Of a DNA stretch of 64,000 nucleotides, positions 7,729 through 16,980 are shown in pieces. The notes under the pieces were generated by a model, which worked only from the letters and a program-made list of their open reading frames with translations, searched no databases and was not told the origin of the DNA. Made by a program: the position numbers and the translations under genes. The stretch's first letter is position 1; each line of letters opens with the position of its first letter. Origin of the DNA: Ktedonosporobacter rubrisoli (GTDB taxonomy: Bacteria > Chloroflexota > Ktedonobacteria > Ktedonobacterales > Ktedonobacteraceae); NCBI RefSeq assembly GCF_004208415.1, contig NZ_CP035758.1:2976001-3040000 (forward strand), written 5' to 3'.

Positions 7729-8781
7729 TTAGCGCTGGCTTATTTCTTCTGGACCCTCCGACTTGGTTGTTGAGGTTGCCTGTCTCTTACGACTCCTCAG
7801 AAACTTCAGGGGTCTTGTCTCGCTGCGCAAGCGCGGATCGGCAATCTCATCGAGGCCAAGGTTAATGAAAGTCAGGCCAGCCCCCAGCAGCGCAATGCAA
7901 ACTCCAGGCGGGATGAACCACCACCAGGCGCCTTGAAGTAATGCGGAGCTATTCTGGGCCCAATAGAACATGCTGCCCCAGCTAATACTGCGAATATCGC
8001 CAAGGCCCAGAAATTCCAGGCCAGCCGCCGCCAGGATGACAGCAAGCATTGTGCCCACAAAACCGGAGGCTACGACCGCCAGCATGTTGGGAAAAATCTC
8101 GGCGAAGATGATTTGCCAGGCGGGCAAGCCGCTGATCTGCGCTGCGGCAACAAAGTCGCGCTGGCGTAAAGTAAGCGCCTGCGAGCGCACTATGCGCGCG
8201 TGCCCCGGCCAGCCCGTAATGGCAATAACGGCGACCACCGTCAGTGGTCCTTTATAGGGAATGTAGGCTGCGAGCGCCAGGGCCAACGGTATACCCGGTA
8301 AGACCAGAAAAACATTGGTAATCAGCGTTAAGATGTCATCGATCTTGCCGCCAAAATAGGCAGCCGAGAGCCCGAAGACCATATAAATAAACGTCACAAG
8401 GATAGCCGTAAGTAAGCCCCAGAAGATAGAGTAACGCGTACCCAGCATCACCTGGGCAAAGACATCCTGTCCTGCCTGCGTCGTGCCTAACCAGTGCAGC
8501 GCTGAAGGTGGCTGCAGAATATCGGCTGAAAGCTCATCTGGCTTAAAGCGAGCAAGCAAAGGACCAAAGATCGCCAGCAGGATAAACCCTCCGACGATAA
8601 TAGAGCCGGTCAGCATTTTGCGATTTAAGTTGATCAGGCGCCAGATGCTGCGCCCCACGATGGCGATCAGGGCCAACATGTTTGCGCTACCGCGTTTAGC
8701 GCTGGAGTTTGTTACCTGTAATGTATGGAGCATTTCATCGCCATTGGCTAAAGGAGTCTCGTTAAAGGGAGGTGTGGACAT
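7729..8781 (-). CDS. ABC importer permease, DppC/OppC type
   Basis: About 350 residues. Second inner-membrane permease of a peptide/nickel-type ABC importer. The N-terminal OppC-type region is followed by the first helix (MLTGSIIVGGFILLAIFGPLLA), then a six-helix BPD_transp_1 core. The EAA loop that contacts the ATPase reads VAAAQISGLPAWQIIFAEIFPNM. A longer frame starts at 8844, but that would overlap the upstream permease; AGGAAAGGAAC just before the ATG at 8781 and the seven bases after the upstream TAG support this start and translational coupling. No DppD/DppF ATPase genes are adjacent, so a shared ATPase encoded elsewhere must energise it. The nearby mannosidase and SIS genes suggest that a glycan or glycopeptide could be the cargo. 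Confidence 0.92.
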   Translation of the reverse strand: MSTPPFNETPLANGDEMLHTLQVTNSSAKRGSANMLALIAIVGRSIWRLINLNRKMLTGSIIVGGFILLAIFGPLLARFKPDELSADILQPPSALHWLGTTQAGQDVFAQVMLGTRYSIFWGLLTAILVTFIYMVFGLSAAYFGGKIDDILTLITNVFLVLPGIPLALALAAYIPYKGPLTVVAVIAITGWPGHARIVRSQALTLRQRDFVAAAQISGLPAWQIIFAEIFPNMLAVVASGFVGTMLAVILAAAGLEFLGLGDIRSISWGSMFYWAQNSSALLQGAWWWFIPPGVCIALLGAGLTFINLGLDEIADPRLRSETRPLKFLRSRKRQATSTTKSEGPEEISQR

Positions 8782-8788
8782 AGTGCAG

Positions 8789-9775
8789 CTAGTTCCTTTC
8801 CTGGCGTACACGTGGATCGAGCACCGTGTAGAGCATATCGGCAAAAAAGTTGGCGGTAATCACTGCCAGCGTAATAATCAAAAAGAGGCCCTGCATGAGT
8901 GCATAGTCCTTGCTGCCAATTGATTGGATGAAGGCAAAGCCGATCCCTGGATAGGAGAAGACAGTCTCGGTAAACAGCTGGCCGCCGGTAATAAAACCCA
9001 GGGCCAGGGCAAAGCTGGTGACGCTTGGCAAGATAGCGTTGCGGGCAGCGTAGGTCAGCATAACGCGCCAGCTGCTCAGCCCTTTGGCCTGGGCCATCAG
9101 CACATAATCTTCCGAGAGCGTCGTGATCATCGTATTGCGCATGGTGAGCATCCAGCCGGCGATTGAGGAGATAATAATGGTGAGTGCGGGTAGGATGGCA
9201 TGGAACAGGGCGCTCAAAAAGAAATCAAAATTCCAGGCTGGCAGGATGTCTTCGTCGTAGCCGCCGTTGAGCGGGAACCAGTGAAAAGTGAAGGCGAAGA
9301 CATACAGACAGATGAGCGCAAGCCAGAAGTAAGGAATGCCCGAGATCATCATCATAAGCGGAGAGATCAAGGTATCAACAAGGGTTCCTCGTCGCCAGGC
9401 GTTAATGATTCCGATCAGGGTGCCGAGCAAGAAACTTATGATAATAGTGGCGATTCCCAGCGTGAGCGTCCAGGGCATTCTCTGAATGATAATAGTAGCT
9501 ACCGGGGTTGGAAAGTAGCTTGTCGAGATGCCAAAGTTGCCATGCAGCAAATCGTTGATGTATTGGAAGTATTGTTGCCAGAGCGGCGCATGTGAGACGC
9601 CAAACTGAATCTCTAGCGCTCGCAGCATCTCGGGATCGATACTTCTTCCCTGGAAACGGGCCATAAAGGCCTGCGCCGGATCGCCAGGAACGAGACGCGG
9701 CAAAAGAAAATTAAGTGTAATCGCCACCCATACCGTGACTGCATAAAAGCCAAGGCGGCGTAATATGAGGCGCAA
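8789..9775 (-). CDS. ABC importer permease, DppB/OppB type
   Basis: 328 residues, the first permease of the importer. The family signature is clear: an N-terminal helix, the PGDPAQAFMARFQG segment, a large extracytoplasmic stretch, then the BPD_transp_1 core with the EAA loop DYVLMAQAKGLSSWRVMLTYAARNAILP, and DPRVR at the C-terminus. The start is a TTG preceded by AAAGGAG about eight bases away. It lies between the binding-protein gene and the second permease, so the order is binding protein, B, C. A stem-loop separates it from the binding-protein gene, a usual way to keep permease levels below binding-protein levels. Confidence 0.92.
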   Translation of the reverse strand: MRLILRRLGFYAVTVWVAITLNFLLPRLVPGDPAQAFMARFQGRSIDPEMLRALEIQFGVSHAPLWQQYFQYINDLLHGNFGISTSYFPTPVATIIIQRMPWTLTLGIATIIISFLLGTLIGIINAWRRGTLVDTLISPLMMMISGIPYFWLALICLYVFAFTFHWFPLNGGYDEDILPAWNFDFFLSALFHAILPALTIIISSIAGWMLTMRNTMITTLSEDYVLMAQAKGLSSWRVMLTYAARNAILPSVTSFALALGFITGGQLFTETVFSYPGIGFAFIQSIGSKDYALMQGLFLIITLAVITANFFADMLYTVLDPRVRQERN

Positions 9776-10089
9776 AGCATAACTCCTTTGTCTGCTAAAA
9801 CGTTTGGCCTACTTGTGGCAAGTGATCTACATAGCAAAATCCAGGAGCTGGCCCCGGGAAGTAAGCTGACAACTCCTGGCCGGAACAAATGCATGTTAGA
9901 CTGAATGGCCGCCAAGCGCTCTCTTTTTCCCTGCCAAAGAAGCACTTGTCTTGTCATTACCTTATCGACTGACAAGCCAGCTAATAGAGCAAGCGGGCTC
10001 AGCGGCTGAGTCGCGCTTATGAGGGCGTGAGGAGAGAGGATGTGAACCTCTGGCCTCACGCCGCCTCTCGCTATCGTCTGCTCAAAGCA
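9776..10089 (-). other. Intercistronic region between binding protein and permeases
   Basis: This 314-base gap has no supported gene. It holds the hairpin at 10024-10062 and, next to the permease start, its ribosome site. The 148-residue minus-strand frame running through it overlaps the permease gene and resembles nothing. Confidence 0.5.
10024..10062 (-). promoter_or_regulatory. Intercistronic hairpin after the binding-protein gene
   Basis: GGCGTGAGG (10024-10032) pairs with CCTCACGCC (10054-10062), with an inner AGAGG/CCTCT pairing. It lies 28 bases after the binding-protein stop and lacks a T run, so it may stabilise the upstream message or cause partial termination. Confidence 0.55.
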
Positions 10090-11754
10090 CTAGCGCGGCT
10101 CCAGGGCAAGAATAACCAGTAAGGGAGGATAGGTAGTCGCGTATGGGTTACTCTTGTCTGGCCAGCCCGTAAAGTGCTGCGTATTATATTCAAACCAGGT
10201 TGGTGCATCGAGCAGCGGGATAGTTGGCAACTGCTCAACAAAAATCTTCTCAAGGCCCTGAATGGCCTGCTTTTGTACTTCTGGATCACTAGTTGTGGCA
10301 TACTGATTAAGCAAGCGATCGGTGGTAGGATCTTGCCAGCGCCCAAAATTGGACTGAGATTGCTGGCCAATCGCTGCACTACGGTGACTATTGAGAACGC
10401 GATTGAAGTAGTAGAAAGGTGTAATGCCGCCCTGATCCGAATCAATGGTCATATCGTACTTGCCTAGCTGCTTGTTGTTATACCAATCTGTGGGTGAGAG
10501 CGTATTAATGCTGGCGTCGATACCTACAGCTTTGAGATTTTCAGAAGCAATCTGGCTTAGCAAAATGCGATCGCTATAGTTAGTGGGCACATCGATCTTA
10601 AAGGCCAGGCGATTCCCTTGTGCATCGGCAAAGATGCCATCCTTACCTTTCTTATAGCCTGCACTCTCCAGGGTTTGAATGGCTTTTTGCGGGTCCTGCT
10701 TAAAGGTCAGGTTGGCGTATTCGGGGAGAAGATAATCCTTGGCGTTTGGCAGGAGCAGGGCGGTTGGACTCGCCACCTGTTCATAGCCGTTTTCCGCCAC
10801 GGTAGACATTTTGGCCCGGTCAAGAGCGTCGCTTATCGCCTGGCGTACCGCTAGCTGATTAAAGGGGCTCTTGAGATTGTTAACATAGAACATCACAGTA
10901 TCGTTAGGGGCGAACCAGTAGCGATGGTGCTCAGGGTCGCGCTGGACGAAGTTCTTGTCAAGGTTAGGCGCAAAAATATTTCCCCAATCTACCTTGTCGT
11001 TGATCAAGTTCAGCAGATAGGTATCGTTGCTCTTGTAAACTGGATACTTGACCCGGGCAAATTTGGGCTTGGCCTGCCAGTAATGGGGATTCTGGTTTAA
11101 CGTGACAACCTGTGGATCGAAGGACTCAACCATAAAAGGACCGGTGCCTATGGCCTTGCTATCAATGTATTTGGACGGATCTCCCACGCTTGACCAGATG
11201 TGCTCAGGGAGCATCTCAAGGCGGCCCAGATACCAGATCATGGGTGTGAATACTGTTTTGAAATTGATGACCACTGTATGGGCATCGGGCGCTGTTACGC
11301 TGGAGAGATAGCTCCAGATCGTACTCACGTCGATTGCCGGGTACTTATGCATCAGGTTGAGCGTAAAGGCCACATCATTAGCTGAGAACGGCTGACCATC
11401 GTTCCAGCTCACCTTATCTCTGATCGTAAAGGTCAGCGTCTTGTTATCGTTGCTGAACTTGTAGCTGGTGGCTAACCAGGGAAGCATCTTGCCAGTTGCG
11501 TAGTTGGTGTAGAGCAAGGATTCGTAGATCAGTTCGTGAGGAGGGCCGCCGGAACCGCCGGCGTAAGGATTGAAATTATCGGTATATTGATCACCAAGCT
11601 GAGCAACCCAGAGCGTATCGGCTTTCTTACTTGAAGTGGAGGAACCGCCGCCGCAAGCAGCAAGGAGAAGCACACAGAGGGCTAGAAGGCTCATGAGGAG
11701 CGTGCCCGGCTTGCGCGGAGAGCGAGCCGGTGATGAGAATGATAGGGCAGACAC
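10090..11754 (-). CDS. ABC importer solute-binding lipoprotein, family 5
   Basis: 554 residues. A lipoprotein signal is obvious: SPRKPGTLLMSLLALCVLLLAAC with the lipobox LAAC, then a GGGSSTSSKK linker, so it is anchored outside the membrane. The SBP_bac_5 fold follows, with YTDNFNPYAGGSGGPPHELIYESLLY, the family signature region LTFTIRDKVSWNDGQPFSANDVAFTLN, and the C-terminal segment QLPTIPLLD. The start is a GTG with AAGGAGG ahead of it. It is the first gene of the importer, with the two permeases downstream. It differs clearly from the three related binding proteins at 35-45 kb. The substrate may be an oligosaccharide rather than a peptide, inferred from the nearby GH38 gene. Confidence 0.93.
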   Translation of the reverse strand: MSALSFSSPARSPRKPGTLLMSLLALCVLLLAACGGGSSTSSKKADTLWVAQLGDQYTDNFNPYAGGSGGPPHELIYESLLYTNYATGKMLPWLATSYKFSNDNKTLTFTIRDKVSWNDGQPFSANDVAFTLNLMHKYPAIDVSTIWSYLSSVTAPDAHTVVINFKTVFTPMIWYLGRLEMLPEHIWSSVGDPSKYIDSKAIGTGPFMVESFDPQVVTLNQNPHYWQAKPKFARVKYPVYKSNDTYLLNLINDKVDWGNIFAPNLDKNFVQRDPEHHRYWFAPNDTVMFYVNNLKSPFNQLAVRQAISDALDRAKMSTVAENGYEQVASPTALLLPNAKDYLLPEYANLTFKQDPQKAIQTLESAGYKKGKDGIFADAQGNRLAFKIDVPTNYSDRILLSQIASENLKAVGIDASINTLSPTDWYNNKQLGKYDMTIDSDQGGITPFYYFNRVLNSHRSAAIGQQSQSNFGRWQDPTTDRLLNQYATTSDPEVQKQAIQGLEKIFVEQLPTIPLLDAPTWFEYNTQHFTGWPDKSNPYATTYPPLLVILALEPR

Positions 11755-12080
11755 AGGGAACCTCCTTAGAATTGCTATAGGTACGTGTCGATTGTATATA
11801 GAATGAGCCTGCGCTCATATAGCTTTTTGCTTAGCAACAATCTTCCCCAAGAAGGATCAAATCTTTCCCCACCTCTTCCCCATCTTCATTTTGGCTTAGC
11901 CCTAAAAGTCCTTGAGACTAAAGAAGCTTAAGAGAAATATAAATCTCTATATACATGTTATGTATTTGTGATAGCTTACTTGGTTTAAGTGAAACTGTCA
12001 AGACGTCTATTGTGTTCCAGTAAGTAATGATCAGCTTTGGATTGTGTGCATCCATAAATAAAAGAAAGTGAGCATATTGG
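11755..12080. other. Divergent regulatory region
   Basis: This 326-base region separates the divergent importer and amidase genes and should hold both promoters. It contains two small dyads: ATGAGC-CTGC-GCTCAT (11803-11818) near the importer side and ATACAT-GTT-ATGTAT (11951-11965) nearer the amidase. The second shares the ATACAT word with the palindrome ahead of the GntR-LacI gene. Confidence 0.45.
11951..11965. promoter_or_regulatory. ATACAT dyad, candidate GntR-type operator
   Basis: ATACAT and ATGTAT flank GTT. The half-sites recur in TATGTATACATA upstream of the GntR-LacI regulator, so one protein might bind both; the AT-rich sequence makes chance matches possible. Confidence 0.3.
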
Positions 12081-12992
12081 ATGGACAGGTTACGCATAGC
12101 ACTTTTACAAATAGCGGCTTGTGGTAATGACCAGGCAGCTAACCTGGAAAAAGGTGTCTATTTTTGTAAGGAGGCCGCCAGGCTGGGCGCCGAAATCATC
12201 GTATTTCCTGAGATGTGGAATATAGGCTATCAGGGCTATCTACGTACGCAGCCCGAGGCGCACGAGTTGTGGATGCAACAAGCTATTGGGCCTGGAAGTA
12301 GCTTTGTCCAGGCTTTCTGTGCGCTGGCCCGCCAACTCAAGGTTAATGTTGCTCTTACCTATCTTGAAAAATGGCAGGATATGCCGCGCAATTCTGTATC
12401 TCTAATTACCAAAGAGGGGAAGATCGCTTTAACCTATGCCAAAGTCCATACCTGCGACTTTAACGTCCATATGGGCCAGTATATGGTGCCGGAAGCCTCC
12501 TGTGCCCCCGGGGATGATTTTTTCGTTTGTGAGCTAGACACGCAAGTTGGCGCTGTGCAGATAGGCTTGATGATCTGCTATGATCGTGAATTTCCTGAGA
12601 GCTCGCGTATCTTGATGCTAAAAGGGGCTGAAATTGTACTTACGCCTAACGCATGCTGGCTGGATGATCTACGTCTACACCAATTTCAGGCAAGGGCTTT
12701 TGAGAATATGACCGGCATGGCGATGGCTAACTATCCTGCTCCTGGCCATTATAATGGGCGCTCCGTAGCATTTGATGTAGATGGTTCCTGTCTCGTGGAG
12801 GCAGGAGAAAATGAAGGGATTGTTATAGCTGAGTTCGATCTAGGCAGGCTGCGCAGCTGGCGCGCTGAACATATCTGGGGCAACGCCTTCAGAAGACCTC
12901 ATCGCTATCAGGAATTGCTCTCTCCAGAAGTAAGGCAACCTTTCAGTCGTCTCAATGGTCTGGGGCAATTATTTGAGCGGCAAAACCGCTAG
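12081..12992 (+). CDS. Carbon-nitrogen hydrolase (nitrilase superfamily)
   Basis: 303 residues. The catalytic triad is intact: Glu44 in VFPEMWNIGY, Lys121 in YAKVHTCDF and Cys166 in MICYDREFPES. These enzymes cleave C-N bonds in nitriles, amides or ureides through a thioester on the cysteine, in the cytoplasm. The FPEMW and CYDREFPE pattern is closest to aliphatic amidases and N-carbamoyl amidohydrolases rather than true nitrilases. The ribosome site is AAAGAAAGTGAGC. It lies divergent from the ABC importer and upstream of a GntR-LacI regulator and an alpha-mannosidase, so it may deamidate or deacylate an imported compound. The substrate is not predictable. Confidence 0.88.
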   Translation: MDRLRIALLQIAACGNDQAANLEKGVYFCKEAARLGAEIIVFPEMWNIGYQGYLRTQPEAHELWMQQAIGPGSSFVQAFCALARQLKVNVALTYLEKWQDMPRNSVSLITKEGKIALTYAKVHTCDFNVHMGQYMVPEASCAPGDDFFVCELDTQVGAVQIGLMICYDREFPESSRILMLKGAEIVLTPNACWLDDLRLHQFQARAFENMTGMAMANYPAPGHYNGRSVAFDVDGSCLVEAGENEGIVIAEFDLGRLRSWRAEHIWGNAFRRPHRYQELLSPEVRQPFSRLNGLGQLFERQNR

Positions 12993-13091
12993 CAGAGAAG
13001 GCAAATGAATCTTGCCAGGGGCTATTTTCCTGCCCTGCAAGTGCATTTTTGGCTTATCTGGCTCGCTGAGAGCTTTAGGCCGATTAAAAAT

Positions 13092-13127
13092 CCATTCAGG
13101 TTTTCTCCGCCGGGAAGGCCTGAATGG
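13092..13127 (+). terminator. Stem-loop between amidase and regulator
   Basis: CCATTCAGG (13092-13100) and CCTGAATGG (13119-13127) form a perfect 9-bp stem with an 18-base loop that itself can pair weakly. It precedes the regulator promoter and may end the amidase transcript, although no T run follows. Confidence 0.5.
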
Positions 13128-13130
13128 TCC

Positions 13131-13170
13131 TTGACATCTCACTCTGAAGATTGTAATGTATGTATACATA
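13131..13170 (+). promoter_or_regulatory. Promoter and operator of the GntR-LacI regulator
   Basis: A consensus TTGACA (13131-13136) is followed after 17 bases by a poor -10, TAATGT (13154-13159). The perfect 12-bp palindrome TATGTATACATA (13159-13170) overlaps its end. GntR family operators often centre on GTATAC, so autoregulation is likely. Confidence 0.5.
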
Positions 13171-13318
13171 ATAATACTTATGCAGACTGAGATGTATGGG
13201 AATAAGCTTATCTGGCATACATTCTTGTCTGTTTGATATACAAGTTATTGGCAAAGTCAATCTGCATATGGGACCGCATCCATACGCAGATGCTAGGTAT
13301 GTAACCAGGGATGGATGT

Positions 13319-14440
13319 ATGACAGAGAAGGTCAGCTGGGAAGAGGATCGTCCTCTTTATGAACAAGTGCGCCAGTGGCTGCTTGCCCAGGTGACTTCTG
13401 GACGCTGGAGCGTTCATCAGATGCTGCCTCCCGAGGTTATTCTGGCTGCGGAGCTTGGCATTAGCCGGGTGACGTTACGCCGGGCCATGAAGGACCTGGT
13501 GCAGAGTGGCGTCTTCACACGTATCAGCGGGCGCGGAACCTTTGTCGCCAGGCAGTTTGCTCCAGCATTAGAGCAAAACCGAGCTGCTAGGCCCGAGCTG
13601 GCCAGCGAGACTTCTCTTGTGGGTGTGCTGGTCTCTAGTACGAATAGCCTGTTTATTTCTACCATACTTTCGCATCTAGAGCATGCTTTTTATGAGCGAG
13701 GTTATCGCATGCTGCTGGCGAGCTCTCATGGCAGCCTTAGTCAGCAGAGCCAGCGCTTGTTACAACTTGCCGATTCTGGAGTTGCGGGTATTATACTCTA
13801 TTCGGGCTCGTTTTTGCACGACGAAACTATCAATACGCTCAAGCGGCGTGCCGTGCCTCTGGTGCTGATCGATCGCTACTATCCAGCAATAGAGACGCAT
13901 GTAGTTTCCTCGGATCATCTGCACGGCGCCTACATTATGACAGAGCATCTCTTGCATTTAGGATATCGGCGTATCGGTTTTCTTTTGAACAGACCTGAGA
14001 TTGTTACAAGCACGCTAGCCCGTTTCGAAGGATATAAGGCCGCTCTGAAAGACTATGGAATAGCTTTTGAGGAAGAGCTTGTGATGAGAGCGCAGATTCG
14101 TGAGGAGCCTGTACGCAAATATTTGCAGCAGGCAGAAAAGCCGGCAGCAGTTTTTGCTTGCAACGACGACCAGGCGATTGAGTTCTTACATGTCTTGCAT
14201 ACGATCGGGCTCAAAGTTCCTGATGATATAGCTCTTGTAGGTTTTGATGATATTCCCCTGGTCTCGCGACTCGATCCCCCATTGACAACTGTGGCCCAGA
14301 ATATTCACCAGATTGGGGAGGCAGCCGCACAACTTCTGATAGATACAATTCAAGAGAAAGTCACAGCACCCAAAACTATTCTACTTCCTACCGATCTCAT
14401 TATCCGTCAATCATGCGGATCAAAGATACAGCATAAATAA
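13319..14440 (+). CDS. GntR-LacI chimeric transcriptional regulator
   Basis: About 373 residues. The N-terminus is a GntR winged helix (PLYEQVRQWLLAQVTSG, then SRVTLRRAMKDLVQSGVFTRISGRGTFV). The rest is a LacI/GalR-type sugar-binding domain (VGVLVSSTNSLFIS, HLLHLGYRRIGFL, VFACNDDQAIEF, DIALVGFDDIPLVSRLDPPLTTV). This architecture is that of AraR of Bacillus, which is released by a sugar. The frame could start at 13196, but that extension has no ribosome site and no homology; AGGGATGG precedes the ATG at 13319. Targets are probably the downstream alpha-mannosidase (71 bases away, same strand), and perhaps the upstream importer and amidase. Confidence 0.88.
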   Translation: MTEKVSWEEDRPLYEQVRQWLLAQVTSGRWSVHQMLPPEVILAAELGISRVTLRRAMKDLVQSGVFTRISGRGTFVARQFAPALEQNRAARPELASETSLVGVLVSSTNSLFISTILSHLEHAFYERGYRMLLASSHGSLSQQSQRLLQLADSGVAGIILYSGSFLHDETINTLKRRAVPLVLIDRYYPAIETHVVSSDHLHGAYIMTEHLLHLGYRRIGFLLNRPEIVTSTLARFEGYKAALKDYGIAFEEELVMRAQIREEPVRKYLQQAEKPAAVFACNDDQAIEFLHVLHTIGLKVPDDIALVGFDDIPLVSRLDPPLTTVAQNIHQIGEAAAQLLIDTIQEKVTAPKTILLPTDLIIRQSCGSKIQHK

Positions 14441-14511
14441 AAATCAACTAAGCGCTGCTTTGCATGCTTTTTGTATTTCCGTTTTCCTTAAATGAAGGAG
14501 GATCAACAACT

Positions 14512-16920
14512 TTGACGCGCTTGACTGTTCCTGAAGCATTGCAGCTACACATGATTGGCAATGCACATATAGATCCAGTGTGGTTGTGGCGCTGGCCGGA
14601 GGGATGCGCTGAAGCTATCAGTACCTGCTGGTCGGCCATTGATCGCCTGGAGGAGGAGCCGGGATTTATATTTACGCGCGGTGAGGCGGTGATCTATCGC
14701 TGGATCGAGGAGCTAGAGCCGGCACTTTTTGCGCGCATTCAGGAGTATGTTGCTAAGAAACGCTGGATCATTGTCAACGGTTGGTGGTTGCAAGCTGATT
14801 GCAACCTTCCTGCCGGCGAGGCCTTTATCCGTCAGGCTCTGTATGGCAAGAGGTATTTTCGTGAGAAGTTCGGCATAGATGTGACTGTGGGCTATAATGT
14901 AGACTCTTTCGGCCATGCCGGAACCTTACCTATGTTGCTCCGACATACCGGATTTGATAGTTACGTCTTTCTGCGTCCTGAGCCGCATGAAAAAACGCTG
15001 CCATCCTCGCTCTTTGCCTGGACCTCCCCTGACGGCTCGCAGGTGACTGCTTTCCGCGTGCCCTTTGGCTATAACGTATCCGAGTCAATTAGCGAGCGTA
15101 TCAAGGATATTTCCGCAATGGCCCAGAAAGCCGGCTATCCATTTATGTGCTTCTATGGTGTGGGCAATCATGGAGGCGGACCCACGCGCGCCACGCTTGC
15201 CGTGATCCGGGACAAGCAGGAGGAAGGCCACGCGCTAGGTTTTAGCGATCCCCGGCGTTATTTTGCGGCTGTTACAGAGGTGCCGCGCCCACGCGTGGAC
15301 GGTGAAATTCAATACCACGCGATCGGCTGTTATGCAGCCGTTTCGGCCTTGAAAGCTCTCAATAGACGGGCCGAGGCCGGGCTTGTGCAGGCAGAAGCCG
15401 GGAGCGTGCTTGCCTCTCTGGCTGCCGAGGCGCCCTATCCATACGAGAAAGTGAGCGAGCTTTGGAAGAAGCTACTCTTCAACCAGTTTCACGATACGCT
15501 GGGAGGCACCTGCATTGAGAGCGCGACGCGCGATGCCATAGAGGCTCTGGGTGGCATCATTCAGGATGCTGAAGAGATTCGTAATACAGCCCTGCGCAAG
15601 CTTGCGGCGACGATTACTCCTGGCGCTGATCCGACTGCTGCCAACTTTCTTGTCTTTAATCTAACTGGCACAGAGCAAGAACTGCCTGTTGAGTACGAGC
15701 CCTGGCTGCGCGATAGAGTTGAGCAATGTCGTTTGTGCGATGAAAGCGGGAGCGAGTTTCCCTATCAGACGCTTCCTGCCGAAAGTCAGGCCGCCGCTTC
15801 GCGCATTCGCCGTATCCTTTTTACCGCGCGCGTGCCGTCCTTTGGCTATCGGGCCTATAGTTTTGCCTCAGGCCAACCGGCTGCCGTAAGCTCTACGCTT
15901 AAGACAAGTGCGCATACGCTTGAGAGCAGCAGATGGCGGCTTGAGATCGACCCGCAAACAGGCAGTATTGCTAGCCTGCGCGATAAGTTGGAGGGGCGCG
16001 AAATCTTCGCCGGTAGGGCGCATTGTCCGCTTGTAGTTGCCGATCCTTCGGATACCTGGAGCCATGGCCTTGATCGTTTCGGTTACGAGGGCGAGTCGTT
16101 TGTCTGCGAGCAAGTCGCGTTGGAAGAAAAGGGACCTGTGCGGGCAAGCATGCGAGTGCGCGCTAGAGCCTCAGCAGCCATAATTACCAGTACCTACTAT
16201 GTCTATGATGATCCTGCCCTTCCTCTGGAGATTCGTGTGCATCTCGATTGGCGTGGCAAGAATCAGCTTTTGCGTCTCTGCTATCCCTTATCCCTGCCCG
16301 CAGCAAACTTTCGCTATGAAGTACCGTATGGCTCGCTGGAACGTCCCGCTAACGGGCAGGAGTATCCGGGGCAGCGCTGGGTTCTGGCTAGCGGAAGCGA
16401 TGGCTATGGCTTTGCTCTGGCTAATGATGCGAAGTATTCATATGCGGCCCTGGAGAATACGCTCTATATTACCGCCTTGCGCTCACCTGTTTTTGCGCAT
16501 CATAATCCCTATGCTTTGCAGCCAGGAAACGAGTATGCGTATACCGATCAGGGTATACAGGAGTTTACTCTACGTTTGCAGGCCGGTAGAGAGGTAGATG
16601 CGCTGCGCAGCTATCGCCTGGCCGATGGTTTAACCCAGGCGCCAACTGTCATCCCGCATGTGGCACGTGGAGGCAAGGGACCTCAGCGCGCAAGCCTGCT
16701 AGCCGCTCAAGCAAATTCTAGCTTGATCACCTGTTTGAAGGCTGCCGAAGATCGCCAGGGTCTGATCTTACGTTTGCTTGAAGTTGGTGGCTTGACTGAT
16801 ACGCTCACGCTCAAGCCCGCATTTCAGCAGTTTACGCTTGCTCCTTATAGTATAGCTACCCTGCGTACCGCTAAAGATGGTGCGTGGCGCGAGAGTGATG
16901 GCCTGGAAACTGAGCGCTGA
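14512..16920 (+). CDS. Alpha-mannosidase, glycoside hydrolase family 38
   Basis: About 802 residues. A Zn-dependent retaining enzyme that removes terminal alpha-mannose. The GH38 zinc motif is NAHIDPVWLWRW (His19, Asp21) and the nucleophile aspartate is in VGYNVDSFGHAG (about Asp131). The helical middle domain holds FNQFHDTLGGT, the conserved histidine region, and the rest is the beta-sandwich half (about 370-800). The start is placed at TTG 14512 because AAGGAGG at 14495-14501 lies just before it; the ATG at 14464 has no such site. No signal peptide is seen, so it acts in the cytoplasm on imported oligosaccharides. It is transcribed after the GntR-LacI regulator. Confidence 0.92.
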   Translation: MTRLTVPEALQLHMIGNAHIDPVWLWRWPEGCAEAISTCWSAIDRLEEEPGFIFTRGEAVIYRWIEELEPALFARIQEYVAKKRWIIVNGWWLQADCNLPAGEAFIRQALYGKRYFREKFGIDVTVGYNVDSFGHAGTLPMLLRHTGFDSYVFLRPEPHEKTLPSSLFAWTSPDGSQVTAFRVPFGYNVSESISERIKDISAMAQKAGYPFMCFYGVGNHGGGPTRATLAVIRDKQEEGHALGFSDPRRYFAAVTEVPRPRVDGEIQYHAIGCYAAVSALKALNRRAEAGLVQAEAGSVLASLAAEAPYPYEKVSELWKKLLFNQFHDTLGGTCIESATRDAIEALGGIIQDAEEIRNTALRKLAATITPGADPTAANFLVFNLTGTEQELPVEYEPWLRDRVEQCRLCDESGSEFPYQTLPAESQAAASRIRRILFTARVPSFGYRAYSFASGQPAAVSSTLKTSAHTLESSRWRLEIDPQTGSIASLRDKLEGREIFAGRAHCPLVVADPSDTWSHGLDRFGYEGESFVCEQVALEEKGPVRASMRVRARASAAIITSTYYVYDDPALPLEIRVHLDWRGKNQLLRLCYPLSLPAANFRYEVPYGSLERPANGQEYPGQRWVLASGSDGYGFALANDAKYSYAALENTLYITALRSPVFAHHNPYALQPGNEYAYTDQGIQEFTLRLQAGREVDALRSYRLADGLTQAPTVIPHVARGGKGPQRASLLAAQANSSLITCLKAAEDRQGLILRLLEVGGLTDTLTLKPAFQQFTLAPYSIATLRTAKDGAWRESDGLETER

Positions 16921-16980
16921 GGGGAAAATTAGCATAGCCAATGAGTAGTCTTGTTGAGAGAGCTCGTCAGTGCGGGAAGC

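Noticed and set aside
9613..10059. 148-codon minus-strand frame overlapping the DppB-type permease start
   Set aside because: It overlaps a strongly supported permease gene in another frame and has no ribosome site or known motif.
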